Assembly: GCF_002939185.1 (NCBI RefSeq)
Contig: NZ_POVL01000001.1
Coordinates: 62,001 to 126,000 of the forward strand
Reading direction: 5' to 3'
Length of the DNA stretch: 64,000 nucleotides
DNA from: Enterobacter sichuanensis
GTDB lineage: Bacteria > Pseudomonadota > Gammaproteobacteria > Enterobacterales > Enterobacteriaceae
The notes beneath the pieces were generated by a model. The model was not told the DNA's origin, did not search any database, and worked only from the letters and a program-made list of their open reading frames with translations. This document shows positions 9,691 to 19,878 of this stretch, one piece after another (the stretch's first letter is position 1; each line of letters begins with the position of its first letter). A program made the position numbers and the translations under genes.

Positions 9691-10990
9691 TGTCCCAGTA
9701 CGCCTCTTCGAGGCTGTCTTCCCGTTCCGGCAGGCCGCGCGTTAAGCGCGGCGAGTGCTGGTTTAGCACCTGATAACTGACGCGGTTCGCGTATTTACAC
9801 ACCTGCGCCAGCGACGAGTAGGTCAGCCAGTTGAACTTATGTTTGCTGGAATTGGGTACGTTGGTTTTGTGGTAAGCATTGGCGGTAATGTCATGCAGCA
9901 GTGCCGCCAGCGCGCCGTCGCCCGCGCCGTTGGTGTTCATGATCTTCTCCGGTCCGCCCATATAGGGCGCGATATGAGAGTAGATCCGCAGTGGGTTAAT
10001 GCAATCTTTGTAACGCATGCCGCGGCTGAACTCATACTGGTTAAACTCGGCAATCGCCCCCGGCAGCAGCGGATGCTGGGTTTTGCGTTTACTCTCTTCT
10101 TCCGTGAAGCCCGCCATATACAACCCGACAGGACCGGCGGTGCAGAGCACCAGGTCCACCCAGTCCAGCGCTTTATCAGATGCCAGCAGCGGATCGCTTT
10201 CACCGGTCAGCGCTTCGGCCTCTTCTTCGTTCATCGCCAGAATCGAAACGTGCTCTTTCAGGAATGCCTGCCACCACTCCGGGTTATCGGCAATCACGAA
10301 TTTGGTGCCCAGCGTTAACACCACCGGCACATCATACTTTTTGGCGTACTCAATGGCTTTCATGGTGGCTTCCGGCATCGGCTCTCCCGGCTTGCAGCGC
10401 ACCAGATAGGAGGTCAGTACCAGCGCCGACGCGCCCGCGATCACCTCTTCAGGAATGCTTTCCGCGCGCAGCTTATTCATGTGGCCCGGGCTGATGGCAA
10501 AGGTACGTTCACCGGATTCGCCGATCAGCGTAAAGCAGCGGCCAATCGGCCCGTCAACGCCCTGGAGATAGTTCAGATCGGTACGGCTGGAGGTGTTGCA
10601 CAGATAACGGTAGGCGTAGCCACCGATTTCGATATTGCTGCACATGACGCCGAGCAGGACAGAGCGGTCGTCAGCCAGCACGGAGTAATTGTGCATAGTA
10701 TTACCGATGGTGCCACCGGCAAACTGATGGGTAATCAGGTTTTCGCGCACCAGCTCCTGGTACAGCGCTTCGGCCACGTCATCTTCAATCACCAGCGAGT
10801 GACCGGCGCTCAGACCGTAACGGGCGACAAACTCATCATCCACTTTCGCTTCAATGTCCACCAGCGTCTGGTCGATACCGACGACCCAGGCCGCGCTGGT
10901 TTCATTTTCAGGCTGGATTTGCTGCAGGAGCGGATCGCGGGCATCGACGGGAAAGTAGTGTTTGGATTTGCGTTTACCGGGAAATTTCAT
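9686..10990 (-). CDS. gsk: Inosine-guanosine kinase Gsk
   Basis: 434 aa, the same as E. coli. Phosphorylates guanosine and inosine with ATP in purine salvage; cytosolic. PfkB/ribokinase fold: substrate-side AGGTIGNTMHNYSVLADD and the C-terminal family signature NTNGAGDGALAALLHD, which contains the catalytic Asp and the anion hole. ATG 10990 gives the E. coli start MKFPGKRKSKHYFPV; a longer frame to 11032 has no counterpart. Follows hemH on the same strand by 62 bp; ended by the composite terminator at its stop. Confidence 0.98.
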   Translation of the reverse strand: MKFPGKRKSKHYFPVDARDPLLQQIQPENETSAAWVVGIDQTLVDIEAKVDDEFVARYGLSAGHSLVIEDDVAEALYQELVRENLITHQFAGGTIGNTMHNYSVLADDRSVLLGVMCSNIEIGGYAYRYLCNTSSRTDLNYLQGVDGPIGRCFTLIGESGERTFAISPGHMNKLRAESIPEEVIAGASALVLTSYLVRCKPGEPMPEATMKAIEYAKKYDVPVVLTLGTKFVIADNPEWWQAFLKEHVSILAMNEEEAEALTGESDPLLASDKALDWVDLVLCTAGPVGLYMAGFTEEESKRKTQHPLLPGAIAEFNQYEFSRGMRYKDCINPLRIYSHIAPYMGGPEKIMNTNGAGDGALAALLHDITANAYHKTNVPNSSKHKFNWLTYSSLAQVCKYANRVSYQVLNQHSPRLTRGLPEREDSLEEAYWDR

Positions 10991-11052
10991 GGTCTGAACT
11001 GTACGAAGAATATGGGCCGGGAATGGTAGCACAAACCCGGCCCGGAGTGCGA

Positions 11053-12015
11053 TCAGCGGCTGTTCGTCACCAGCGAGACCATCATGTCGATATGTTCTGG
11101 CGAATCGTTAAGCGCCGGAATGTACTCGTACTTTTCACCGCCAGCCTCAAGGAAAAATTCCCGGTTTTGCACCGCGATCTCCTCCAGCGTTTCCAGGCAG
11201 TCAGCCGAGAAGCCCGGCGACATCACCTGAACATGCTTCACGCCCTTCTCACCGAGCATTTTGAGGGTTTCATCGGTGTATGGTGTCAACCACGGCTCAC
11301 GGCCGAAGCGCGACTGGAAGGTCATCATCACCTTCTCCGGCGGCAGGCCAAGGGCGGAGACCAGCTCGCGGGTGGTATCGCGGCAGCGCTGCGGGTAATC
11401 ATCCCCTTCGTTGGCGAAACGCTGCGGGATGCCGTGATAGGAGAGCAGCAGCAGATCCGGCTCGCCGTGTTTTTCAAACGACGCGCGCGCGCTGTTGGCA
11501 AGCGCCTTGATGTACAGCTCGTTATCCGCATAGTCGCGAATAAAGGTCACGCCCGGAATGCGGCGGCGGGTCGCCAGAATGCGGGCCAGCTCGTCCCAGA
11601 CGGCGGCCACCGTCGAGCAGGAGTACTGCGGGTAGAGCGCCAGCACCACGATATGGTCCACGCCCTGCGCCAGCAGTGAATCCACCGCGCTTTCCAGGGA
11701 CGGTTTGCCGTAGCTCATGCCGAGCGCGACGGGCATCTCCGGCAGGCGGGCGGCCAGCGCTTTTTCCTGGCGACGGCTGTAAACCATCAGCGGCGAGCCC
11801 TCTTCCATCCACACGGACTGATAGAGTTTGGCGACGCGCGGAGAACGGATCGGCAGAATGACGCCACGCAGCAGCGGCCACCACAGCAGTCGCGGAAAAT
11901 CCACGACGCGCGTGTCGCTTAAAAATTGTCGCAGGTAGCGTTTTACCGCGTCTGATGTAGGTGCTTCTGGAGTACCCAGATTGGCAAGCAGGATGCCGGT
12001 TTTCGCCTGACTCAT
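11053..12015 (-). CDS. hemH: Ferrochelatase HemH
   Basis: 320 aa, the same as E. coli. Inserts Fe2+ into protoporphyrin IX, the last step of haem synthesis, on the inner face of the membrane. Begins [20 protein letters not shown]. The signature [13 protein letters not shown] holds the catalytic His (about residue 194), and [12 protein letters not shown] holds the conserved Glu (about 264). No C-terminal iron-sulfur Cys cluster, as usual in enterobacteria. The adk-hemH-gsk order is that of E. coli. Confidence 0.98.
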   Translation of the reverse strand: MSQAKTGILLANLGTPEAPTSDAVKRYLRQFLSDTRVVDFPRLLWWPLLRGVILPIRSPRVAKLYQSVWMEEGSPLMVYSRRQEKALAARLPEMPVALGMSYGKPSLESAVDSLLAQGVDHIVVLALYPQYSCSTVAAVWDELARILATRRRIPGVTFIRDYADNELYIKALANSARASFEKHGEPDLLLLSYHGIPQRFANEGDDYPQRCRDTTRELVSALGLPPEKVMMTFQSRFGREPWLTPYTDETLKMLGEKGVKHVQVMSPGFSADCLETLEEIAVQNREFFLEAGGEKYEYIPALNDSPEHIDMMVSLVTNSR

Positions 12016-12139
12016 TCACGCCTCTTAACCATTTGAATGGTTGTCAATTGTAGCGGAAATGCGTTTAAACGAAACCCATTGCTGTAATAGGTAAGATGAG
12101 AATTTTTCTCACCCGGTGGCCCGGGTGAGAGATATGCGA

Positions 12140-12817
<678 letters not shown>

Positions 12818-12907
12818 TCAAAAGCGCTAAACAATACCACCAGAACGGATACGGCTCAAGGAAGGCGGGAGGGCTGAAACGGTTAATGGGGGGAGATAAT
12901 TTGGGAT

Positions 12908-12955
12908 AGTGCGGCCTGGTGCCCTCACCCCGGCCCTCTCCCACGGGGAGAGGGA
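12908..12955. repeat. REP-like palindrome between adk and htpG
   Basis: GTGCGGCCTGGTGCCCTCAC followed by CCCTCTCCCACGGGGAGAGGG; the same family as the elements at 9598 and 59533 with a few substitutions. It sits 25 bp from the htpG stop. Confidence 0.85.
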
Positions 12956-12979
12956 GAAGACCAGGAGAGGCGTGGTTAA

Positions 12980-14854
12980 TTACGCCAGCAGCAGCGCATT
13001 CACACGTTTAATGAACAGGTTAGGATCTTCAAGCGTGCCACGCTCGGCCAGCAGAGACTGGTCCAGCAGCAGCTCAACCCACTCGGCAAAGCGGGCTTCG
13101 TCCTGGGTATCCGCTGCGCGTTTCACCAGAGGATGATCCGGGTTCAGCTCGAAAATATATTTCACTTCCGGCACCGCCTGGCCCGCAGCCGCGAACAGCT
13201 TCGCCATCTGGGTGCTCATTTCATCGGCATCGGTGGTGACAATGGCCGGAGTGTCGGTCAGACGGTGAGTGAAACGCACCTCTTTTACGCGCTCGCCCAG
13301 CAGCGTTTTCACGCGCTCAATGAACGGCTCCAGCGCCTTCTCGGCTTCTTTCGCATTTTCATCAACTTCATCTGCCAGCTTGTCGATGGACTCGTCCGCC
13401 TTAGCAACAGACTGGAACGCCTTACCGTCGAACTCGGTCAGGTAGTTCATCATCCATTCGTCAATGCGGTCGGACAGCAGCAGTACTTCGATGCCTTTCT
13501 TGCGCAACAGCTCCAGGTGCGGGCTGCTCTTCGCCGCGGCGTAGCTGTCAGCAGTGATGTAGTAGATCTTCTCCTGCCCTTCTTTCATGCGGGAGATGTA
13601 CTCTTCCAGCGACACGGTCTGCGCGGAGGAGTCGGTATGCGTAGAGGCAAAGCGCAGCAGTTTAGCGATAGTTTCAACGTTCGCCATGTCTTCAGCTGGG
13701 CCTTCTTTCAGCACCAGACCGAACTGTTTCCAGAAGGTCTGATATTTTTCCGCATCGTCTTTCGCCAGTTTTTCCAGCATCTGCAGCGCACGTTTGGTCA
13801 GGGCGTTGCGCAAGTTACGGGTGACGGTGCTGTCCTGCAGAATTTCGCGGGAGACGTTCAGCGGCAGATCGTTGGAATCTATCAGGCCGCGCACAAAGCG
13901 CAGGTAGTTCGGCATGAACTGCTCGGCATCGTCCATGATGAAGACGCGCTGCACGTACAGCTTCAGGCCGTGCTTGTGATCGCGGTTCCACATGTCCCAC
14001 GGCGCCTGCGCCGGGATGTACAGCAGGCTGGTGTACTCCTGCTTACCTTCCACGCGGTTGTGGCTCCAGGTCAGCGGGTCGGTAAAGTCGTGGGCGATGT
14101 GCTTGTAGAACTCATTGTACTCGTCGTCCTTGATTTCAGCCTTGTTGCGCGTCCACAGCGCCTGCGCCTTGTTGATTTTCTCCCAGGAAACGATGGTTTC
14201 ACCGTCTTTCTCTTCCTGTTTTTCAATCTCAACCGGCAGCGCGATGTGATCGGAGTACTTGCTGATGATGGAGCGTACGCGCCAGTCGTTCAGGAAATCA
14301 TCTTCCCCTTCACGCAGATGCAGGGTGATTTCGGTCCCGCGATCCGCTTTGGTGATGTCATCAACGGTGTATTCGCCTTCACCTTTCGATTCCCACAGCA
14401 CGCCATTCTCCGCGCTGTCGCCCGCCGCGCGGGTGCGCACGGTGACTTTGTCCGCCACGATGAACGCCGAGTAGAAACCCACACCGAACTGACCGATCAG
14501 CTGGCTGTCTTTCGCCTGGTCAGAGCCCATGGACTCGAGGAACGCTTTGGTGCCGGATTTCGCGATGGTCCCGAGGTGGTCGATCACCTCGTCGCGGTTC
14601 ATCCCGATGCCGTTATCGGCGATAGTCAGAGTGCGGTTCTCTTTATTGAAAGAGACGCGCACGCGCAGCTCACCGTCGCCTTCGTACAGATCCGGGTTAG
14701 ACAGCGCGCGGAAGCGCAACTTGTCCGCCGCATCGGAGGCGTTGGAAATCAGCTCACGCAGAAAAATTTCTTTGTTGGAATACAGGGAATGGATCATCAG
14801 GTGCAGAAGCTGTTTTACTTCTGACTGGAAACCGCGGGTTTCTTGTCCTTTCAT
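12980..14854 (-). CDS. htpG: Molecular chaperone HtpG (bacterial Hsp90)
   Basis: 624 aa, the same as E. coli. ATP-dependent dimeric chaperone in the cytosol. The N-terminal GHKL ATPase domain shows [27 protein letters not shown] and [11 protein letters not shown], the nucleotide-binding motifs; the middle domain (about 230-500) has the catalytic-loop Arg region, LNVSREILQ; the C-terminal domain makes the dimer. Start ATG 14854, preceded by a sigma-32 promoter at 14907-14935. Monocistronic, with a REP-like element after the stop. Confidence 0.98.
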   Translation of the reverse strand: MKGQETRGFQSEVKQLLHLMIHSLYSNKEIFLRELISNASDAADKLRFRALSNPDLYEGDGELRVRVSFNKENRTLTIADNGIGMNRDEVIDHLGTIAKSGTKAFLESMGSDQAKDSQLIGQFGVGFYSAFIVADKVTVRTRAAGDSAENGVLWESKGEGEYTVDDITKADRGTEITLHLREGEDDFLNDWRVRSIISKYSDHIALPVEIEKQEEKDGETIVSWEKINKAQALWTRNKAEIKDDEYNEFYKHIAHDFTDPLTWSHNRVEGKQEYTSLLYIPAQAPWDMWNRDHKHGLKLYVQRVFIMDDAEQFMPNYLRFVRGLIDSNDLPLNVSREILQDSTVTRNLRNALTKRALQMLEKLAKDDAEKYQTFWKQFGLVLKEGPAEDMANVETIAKLLRFASTHTDSSAQTVSLEEYISRMKEGQEKIYYITADSYAAAKSSPHLELLRKKGIEVLLLSDRIDEWMMNYLTEFDGKAFQSVAKADESIDKLADEVDENAKEAEKALEPFIERVKTLLGERVKEVRFTHRLTDTPAIVTTDADEMSTQMAKLFAAAGQAVPEVKYIFELNPDHPLVKRAADTQDEARFAEWVELLLDQSLLAERGTLEDPNLFIKRVNALLLA

Positions 14855-14906
14855 CTATGTCGACCTCAACAATGCCATTTAATGGGGTTTTAAAACGTTG
14901 AGGGAG

Positions 14907-14935
14907 AGATGGGGATAAGGGGGGAAATTTTCAAG
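14907..14935 (-). promoter_or_regulatory. Sigma-32 heat-shock promoter of htpG
   Basis: On the minus strand, -35 CTTGAAA (14935-14929) and -10 CCCCATCT (14914-14907) are 14 bp apart and match the RpoH consensus. It lies about 55 bp upstream of the htpG start. Confidence 0.88.
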
Positions 14936-14964
14936 CGAAGGCGGCAAACGCCGCCTCCGTTTGG

Positions 14965-15569
14965 TCAGAAAATAATCTTGTGACGTCCTGCCAGAGAGTG
15001 GGACAACGTGGTGCCGTCCACCATCTCCAGCTCTCCGCCGACCGGTACGCCGTGGGCGATGCGGCTGGCGTCAACGCCATACTGCGCACACAGCTCAGCG
15101 ATGTAGTTGGCTGTAGCTTCCCCTTCCACCGTGGGGTTGGTGGCGAGGATCACCTCTTTGATCGTTTCGGACTCAAGACGCTGTTCAAGGCGGTCAAGAC
15201 CGATATCGTCCGGGCCAATACCGTCCAGCGGGGAGAGATGCCCCATCAGCACGAAATAGCGGCCGGAAAACTGCCCGGTTTGTTCGATGGCGTAGATGTC
15301 CGCCGGACTCTCCACCACGCAAATCTGACCGTTTTCCTGACGACGCGGGTTCGTGCAGATGTTACAAACATCCTGCTCGGTAAAGGTACGGCAATCCGCA
15401 CAGTGACCAATCTCTGACATGGCGCGGGTTAAAGCCTGCGCCAGGCGCATCCCGCCGCTGCGGTCGCGCTGCAATAGCGTAAACGCCATGCGCTGCGCTG
15501 ACTTCGGGCCAACGCCCGGCAGGCAGCGCAGTGCTTCCATTAACTGCGTGAGCAGCGGACTGGTTTGCA

Positions 15570-15570
<1 letters not shown>
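14965..15570 (-). CDS. recR: Recombination mediator RecR
   Basis: 201 aa, the same as E. coli. With RecF/RecO loads RecA on SSB-coated gaps. N-terminal helix-hairpin-helix ([14 protein letters not shown]), a Cys4 zinc finger ([16 protein letters not shown], residues about 57-72), a Toprim domain ([15 protein letters not shown]) and a C-terminal Walker-B-like part. Its ATG overlaps the ybaB stop in the string TGATG, so the two are translationally coupled. Confidence 0.98.
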
Positions 15571-15944
<374 letters not shown>

Positions 15945-15956
15945 TCAGACTCACGA

Positions 15957-17882
15957 TCAAATGGGGCGAATACTCTCTTCATCCAGATCGGCGTCGAAGA
16001 ACCGGCGCAGGGTCTGAATGTTGTTATCCGCAATAATCGCCTCGCGCGCCTGCGCGAGCTTCTCTTCATAAATGGCCTGACGCCACTCCAGCGGCGTTTT
16101 CACCGCCGGATTATCATCTTCAATGATAGTCAATTCAACCGGTGAACCCTGTAAAGCGGCCAGCGCCTCGGCCAGCGCCTTTTGCGCACCGGGTGAATTC
16201 AGGTGGCGTTGACCCGGACGCAGGTGCAAACGCACCTGATTGCCGTCCTGCTCTTTCCAGGCATTCAGCGCGACCTGCTCGACCAGCTTCGGCAACTGAA
16301 GCTGGCTGACCTCAGCGGCCCAGGCGTCGCGCGCAATAGCCTCTTCGGCAAGCTTCGCGGCCAGCTCCGGCGTTTTTTCATGCTCCAGCGCCTTTTTCAG
16401 CGCTTTCGGCGTGGCAACCACTTCCTTGACCGTTTCGACAACGGTGGTCGCCTTCCAGCGGTAAGCCTCTTCTTTCACCGGGGCTTTCTGCTCGAGCGCG
16501 GACGGTGCCGGACGCGACTGTACGCGCTCCGTTACCGAGGCCAGTCGTTCAAGCGCGGCGTTGTTCACCGGCCGCGCTCTTCCTGGCGCTGCCGGTTCAC
16601 TCTTTTTTGGTTTGGTTACTCCCTGGGCACGCTGCAGTTGGCTGCGTGCGGCAAGCACCGAACTGGTGGCATCCGACAGCGGCACGTTCTGCGCCGGCGG
16701 TGTCGGCTGCGGCGGTACCTGCTGCGGCGACATCACCGCCGTTGGGGCGACCGGGGCGAAAGACTGCCGTGGCGCCTCAGGCTCCGGCAGCGGCATGCGC
16801 GGGTGGAACGCCAGCGCGCGCAGCAGCGTCATTTCAACGCCCATCCTCGGGTCCGGCGCGAACGGTAACTCTTTACGGCCAATCAGCAGCGTCTGGTAGT
16901 AGAGCTGCACGTCGGCAGGCGGCACGGTGCGGGCAAGCTCACGCATCCGCTGTTCAATAGCGGCCATATCCGCACCGATGGCCGACGGAGAAAGCTGCAG
17001 CATTGCCACGCGGTGCAGCAGGCTAAGCATCTCAACCAGCAGCCCTTCCCATTCAATACCCCGTGCGGCTGCCGCATTCACCTGCGACATTACGCGTTCA
17101 CCGTTGGCGGCAATCATCGCCTCAATAAGCGAAAGCGCCTGATCGTCATCCAGCGTACCGAGCATGGTGCTGACCGCGTCAGTCGAGAGCTTGCCGTCAC
17201 CGCTGGCAATCGCCTGGTCGGTGAGGCTTAACGCATCACGCAGGCTGCCGTCTGCGGCGCGGGCCAGCAGCTGCAGGGCGCGCGGTTCGTGGACAATTTT
17301 CTCTTCGTCAAGAATGTGCTCAAGCTGCGTGCGGATCTGCTCAACGTCCAGCGCCTTCAGATGGAACTGCAGGCAGCGGGACAAGATCGTGACCGGCAGC
17401 TTTTGCGGATCGGTGGTCGCCAGCAGGAATTTCACGTGCGCAGGCGGCTCTTCCAGCGTTTTCAGCAGGGCGTTGAAGCTGTGGCGGGACAGCATGTGCA
17501 CTTCATCGATCAGGTAGACCTTGAAGCGGCCGCGCGCCGGGGCGTACTGGACGTTGTCCAGCAGGTCGCGGGTATCCTCAACTTTGGTGCGCGAGGCGGC
17601 GTCGATCTCGATCAGATCGACAAAACGCCCCTGCTCGATCTCCCGGCAGTTATCACACACGCCGCAGGGGGTGGCGGTGATCCCGGTTTCGCAGTTAAGA
17701 CCTTTTGCCAGCAAACGGGCAATAGAGGTCTTACCGACGCCGCGGGTGCCGGAGAAAAGATAAGCGTGATGGATGCGACCTAGCGACAAGCCGTTCGCCA
17801 GGGCCGTCAGCACATGCTCCTGACCGACAACGTCAGCAAAGGTTTGTGGTCGCCATTTACGGGCTAACACCTGATAACTCAT
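15957..17882 (-). CDS. dnaX: DNA polymerase III subunits tau and gamma (DnaX)
   Basis: 641 aa as tau (E. coli 643). Clamp-loader ATPase that opens the beta clamp; tau also binds polymerase core and DnaB. Walker A GTRGVGKTSIARL (about residue 45), zinc-binding Cys CGVCDNC with an upstream Cys, Walker B LIDEVHML, sensor region; a Pro/Ala-rich linker from about 360, then tau domains IV-V. ATG 17882 gives MSYQVLARKWRPQTF as in E. coli. A frameshift site at codons 426-427 makes gamma (see 16602-16624). Upstream of ybaB-recR, same strand. Confidence 0.97.
   Translation of the reverse strand: MSYQVLARKWRPQTFADVVGQEHVLTALANGLSLGRIHHAYLFSGTRGVGKTSIARLLAKGLNCETGITATPCGVCDNCREIEQGRFVDLIEIDAASRTKVEDTRDLLDNVQYAPARGRFKVYLIDEVHMLSRHSFNALLKTLEEPPAHVKFLLATTDPQKLPVTILSRCLQFHLKALDVEQIRTQLEHILDEEKIVHEPRALQLLARAADGSLRDALSLTDQAIASGDGKLSTDAVSTMLGTLDDDQALSLIEAMIAANGERVMSQVNAAAARGIEWEGLLVEMLSLLHRVAMLQLSPSAIGADMAAIEQRMRELARTVPPADVQLYYQTLLIGRKELPFAPDPRMGVEMTLLRALAFHPRMPLPEPEAPRQSFAPVAPTAVMSPQQVPPQPTPPAQNVPLSDATSSVLAARSQLQRAQGVTKPKKSEPAAPGRARPVNNAALERLASVTERVQSRPAPSALEQKAPVKEEAYRWKATTVVETVKEVVATPKALKKALEHEKTPELAAKLAEEAIARDAWAAEVSQLQLPKLVEQVALNAWKEQDGNQVRLHLRPGQRHLNSPGAQKALAEALAALQGSPVELTIIEDDNPAVKTPLEWRQAIYEEKLAQAREAIIADNNIQTLRRFFDADLDEESIRPI
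16602..16624 (-). promoter_or_regulatory. dnaX programmed -1 frameshift signal
   Basis: Slippery A AAA AAG (16608-16602) with an internal Shine-Dalgarno-like AGGGAG (16624-16619) ten bases upstream and a GC-rich potential stem just downstream. After the slip the codons are GAG then TGA, giving a 428-residue gamma subunit. Layout as in E. coli. Confidence 0.93.
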
Positions 17883-17970
17883 GGGCAGGCTCTGCAACGC
17901 TGGAAGGTGAATTTATGGAGGGGAATGCTATCACAACCTCACCCATTGAGCGAGGTTGTGAAAACCGGGA

Positions 17971-18522
17971 TTAATGACCCGGGAAAGGCACCAGGCTGTA
18001 ACTGGTAATGCCCTGTTTTTCCAGGCGCTGCTCACCGCCGAGATCGAACAGGTTGATGATGAAGGCCGCGTCGGTCACTTCGCCACCCAGACGACGAATC
18101 AGCTTCACGGTTGCTTCGATAGTGCCGCCGGTTGCCAGCAGGTCGTCAACCACTAGCACTTTGTCGCCAGGCTTGATCGCATCAACGTGGATCTCCAGCT
18201 GATCGGTGCCGTACTCCAGCTCATAGCTCTCGGCGATGGTTTCACGCGGCAGCTTGCGCGGTTTACGCACTGGCACAAACCCTACGCCCATCGCCAGCGC
18301 AACCGGTGCGCCAAACAGGAAGCCGCGGGCTTCGGTACCTACTACTTTGGTGATCCCGGCGTTTTTATAACGCTCGACCAACAGTTCAATGCTGAGGGCG
18401 TACGCTTTCGGGTCTTCCAGCAAGCTGGTGACATCACGGAAAAGAATGCCAGGCTTTGGATAGTCCTGGATGCTTTTGATGCTGTTTTTCAGATATTCAA
18501 GCTGCTGTGCAGTTGCGGTCAT
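17971..18522 (-). CDS. apt: Adenine phosphoribosyltransferase Apt
   Basis: 183 aa, the same as E. coli. Makes AMP from adenine and PRPP; cytosolic purine salvage. PRPP-binding signature [17 protein letters not shown] (about residue 125), dimer-face motif [15 protein letters not shown], flexible loop [20 protein letters not shown]. An imperfect terminator-like hairpin CACAACCTC/GAGGTTGTG (17932-17960) lies just downstream but lacks a U run. Located upstream of dnaX as in E. coli. Confidence 0.97.
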   Translation of the reverse strand: MTATAQQLEYLKNSIKSIQDYPKPGILFRDVTSLLEDPKAYALSIELLVERYKNAGITKVVGTEARGFLFGAPVALAMGVGFVPVRKPRKLPRETIAESYELEYGTDQLEIHVDAIKPGDKVLVVDDLLATGGTIEATVKLIRRLGGEVTDAAFIINLFDLGGEQRLEKQGITSYSLVPFPGH

Positions 18523-18672
18523 CGGTTTTGCCTAAATGAAACAGTGTTACTCACGGCGCGCAACGAGTCGGCCAAGGCAACAATTGTTTAACCTTTGACC
18601 AGGCGCACCTGTGCTCGAAAACGGTCGAATTTACTGGCTGCGCGTGATAATTGCAACAGCCATGATGAGGCT

Positions 18673-19050
18673 TCAGTGCTTTTGTTGCTTTTCATCAACC
18701 ACGGGGATCCGCCACATGAAGATGAGCAGACAGGTGAGTATGACCAGCAACAGGATCCGCACCCACAGCATTTTCACCAGCCATAAAGACATCGCGAAGG
18801 TGATGAGGATCACCGCGATCGCGCGCGGCTTCGCACCGGGCGGCATGGCCCGGTGTTTTTGCCAGTGCCGCAAATAGCCACCAAACCACGAGCGATACAG
18901 CAGCCAGTGGTGAAAACGCGGTGACGAGCGGGCGAAGCACCAGGCCGCCAGCAGGATAAACGGCGTGGTCGGCAGTAGGGGCAAAACCACGCCCAGCGTG
19001 CCAAGCACTACCGCGAGCCAGCCAATGATGATTAAAATAGTACGCTGCAT
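18673..19050 (-). CDS. ybaN: DUF454 inner-membrane protein YbaN
   Basis: 125 aa, the same as E. coli YbaN when started at ATG 19050 (MQRTILIIIGWLAVVLGTLG). Two hydrophobic regions at the N-terminus, including LPLLPTTPFILLAAWCFARS, the DUF454 signature, a basic loop, and a further membrane pair at the C-terminus (ITFAMSLWLVKMLWVRILLL). Function unknown. Divergent from priC with 50 bp between starts. An in-frame ATG 18 bases further upstream is less likely. Confidence 0.93.
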   Translation of the reverse strand: MQRTILIIIGWLAVVLGTLGVVLPLLPTTPFILLAAWCFARSSPRFHHWLLYRSWFGGYLRHWQKHRAMPPGAKPRAIAVILITFAMSLWLVKMLWVRILLLVILTCLLIFMWRIPVVDEKQQKH

Positions 19051-19100
19051 AATGCGAATCGTTATCAAACTGAACGGCTACTTTACCACTGGAGAGCGCC

Positions 19101-19628
19101 TTGAAAACAGCCTTGCTTCTGGAGATGCTGCAAAAACAGCTGAGCGCCCTGCGAGCCGAGGCCAGCCCTCTGCTGGGGCACGCCACGCTGAAGCCGCGCT
19201 TTGACCGGCAGCTTTTTCGTACCCGCAGTACAGTAATCGAGGAATATATTGCGGAAGCGCAGACGAATCTCGACGAGCTGCGCCATGCCGCTGAGCGTGA
19301 ACAGCCTGAACAGGTGGCATGGCTCGCTGAGCATCTCACTGAGCAGATTACCGCCCTGCACCGCGAAATTGCCGCCTGGCCGCTGCGCGCCTGGGACAGT
19401 GCCTCGCCGGGGCTCGGCAAATGGCAGCGAAAGCGGCTGGAAAATCAGGAGTTTGAACGCCGGCTGTTTGAGATGAAGCGCGAACGCGAAGTGCGGCTGA
19501 ACAACAGCGAAACGCTGGAAGAGCAGCAGCTATTGATGCGCGAGATTGGCGCGCTGGAAGGTCGCATCGTCCGCTGCCGTCAGGCGCTGGAGGAGATTGA
19601 GCGCGTCATTGAACGTTTGACCCGTTAA
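19101..19628 (+). CDS. priC: Primosomal replication protein PriC
   Basis: 175 aa, like E. coli PriC. Acts in replication restart at stalled forks with Rep or PriA, helping load DnaB. Almost wholly helical, rich in Glu, Arg and Leu; shared blocks include [10 protein letters not shown] and [19 protein letters not shown]. Fifteen bases upstream of rsmS, so probably one transcript. Confidence 0.93.
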   Translation: MKTALLLEMLQKQLSALRAEASPLLGHATLKPRFDRQLFRTRSTVIEEYIAEAQTNLDELRHAAEREQPEQVAWLAEHLTEQITALHREIAAWPLRAWDSASPGLGKWQRKRLENQEFERRLFEMKREREVRLNNSETLEEQQLLMREIGALEGRIVRCRQALEEIERVIERLTR

Positions 19629-19642
19629 CAGGAGCCATACTT

Positions 19643-19816
19643 ATGTCACTGGAAAATGCACCCGATGAGGTCAAACTGGCCGTCGATTTGATTATGCTGC
19701 TGGAGAATCATGAGATCCCTGCAGAAACGGTACTGAAGGCGCTGGAGATTGTGCGTCGGGATTTTGAGGGAAAACTTTCCCCTCACCCTACCCTCTCCCC
19801 AGAGGGGAGAGGGTAA
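19643..19816 (+). CDS. rsmS: Ribosome/stationary-phase small protein RsmS (YbaM), REP-encoded C-terminus
   Basis: 57 aa; residues 1-45 ([20 protein letters not shown] and on) match E. coli YbaM/RsmS (53 aa), reported as a small ribosome-linked pleiotropic regulator. The last 12 residues, [12 protein letters not shown], are not in the E. coli protein: they are the translation of a REP-like palindrome that has entered the 3' end. Ribosome site AGGAG at 19630-19634. Faces mscK; the two genes stop 32 bp apart, each within one REP element. Confidence 0.93.
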   Translation: MSLENAPDEVKLAVDLIMLLENHEIPAETVLKALEIVRRDFEGKLSPHPTLSPEGRG

Positions 19817-19878
19817 AAGCAGCCCGCACCCGATTATTCTCTCTCCCTTCAAGGGAGAGGGTTAGGATGAGGGTCGTC
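19779..19878. repeat. Inverted pair of REP-like elements between rsmS and mscK
   Basis: Two copies of the palindrome face each other: CCCTCACCCTACCCTCTCCC..GGGGAGAGGG (to 19814) and CTCTCCCTTCAAGGGAGAGG with GATGAGGG (19841-19878). The first is read as the C-terminus of rsmS, the second as that of mscK. A pair of this form could end both transcripts. Confidence 0.88.

Noticed and set aside
12108..12129. Strong hairpin after adk as a terminator
   Set aside because: Minus-strand transcripts meet A residues, not U, after the stem; kept only as a note under adk.
13133..14824. 563-codon open frame opposite htpG
   Set aside because: It is the antisense of a highly conserved gene with GC-rich codons; composition is explained by htpG and no ribosome site or family motif is seen.
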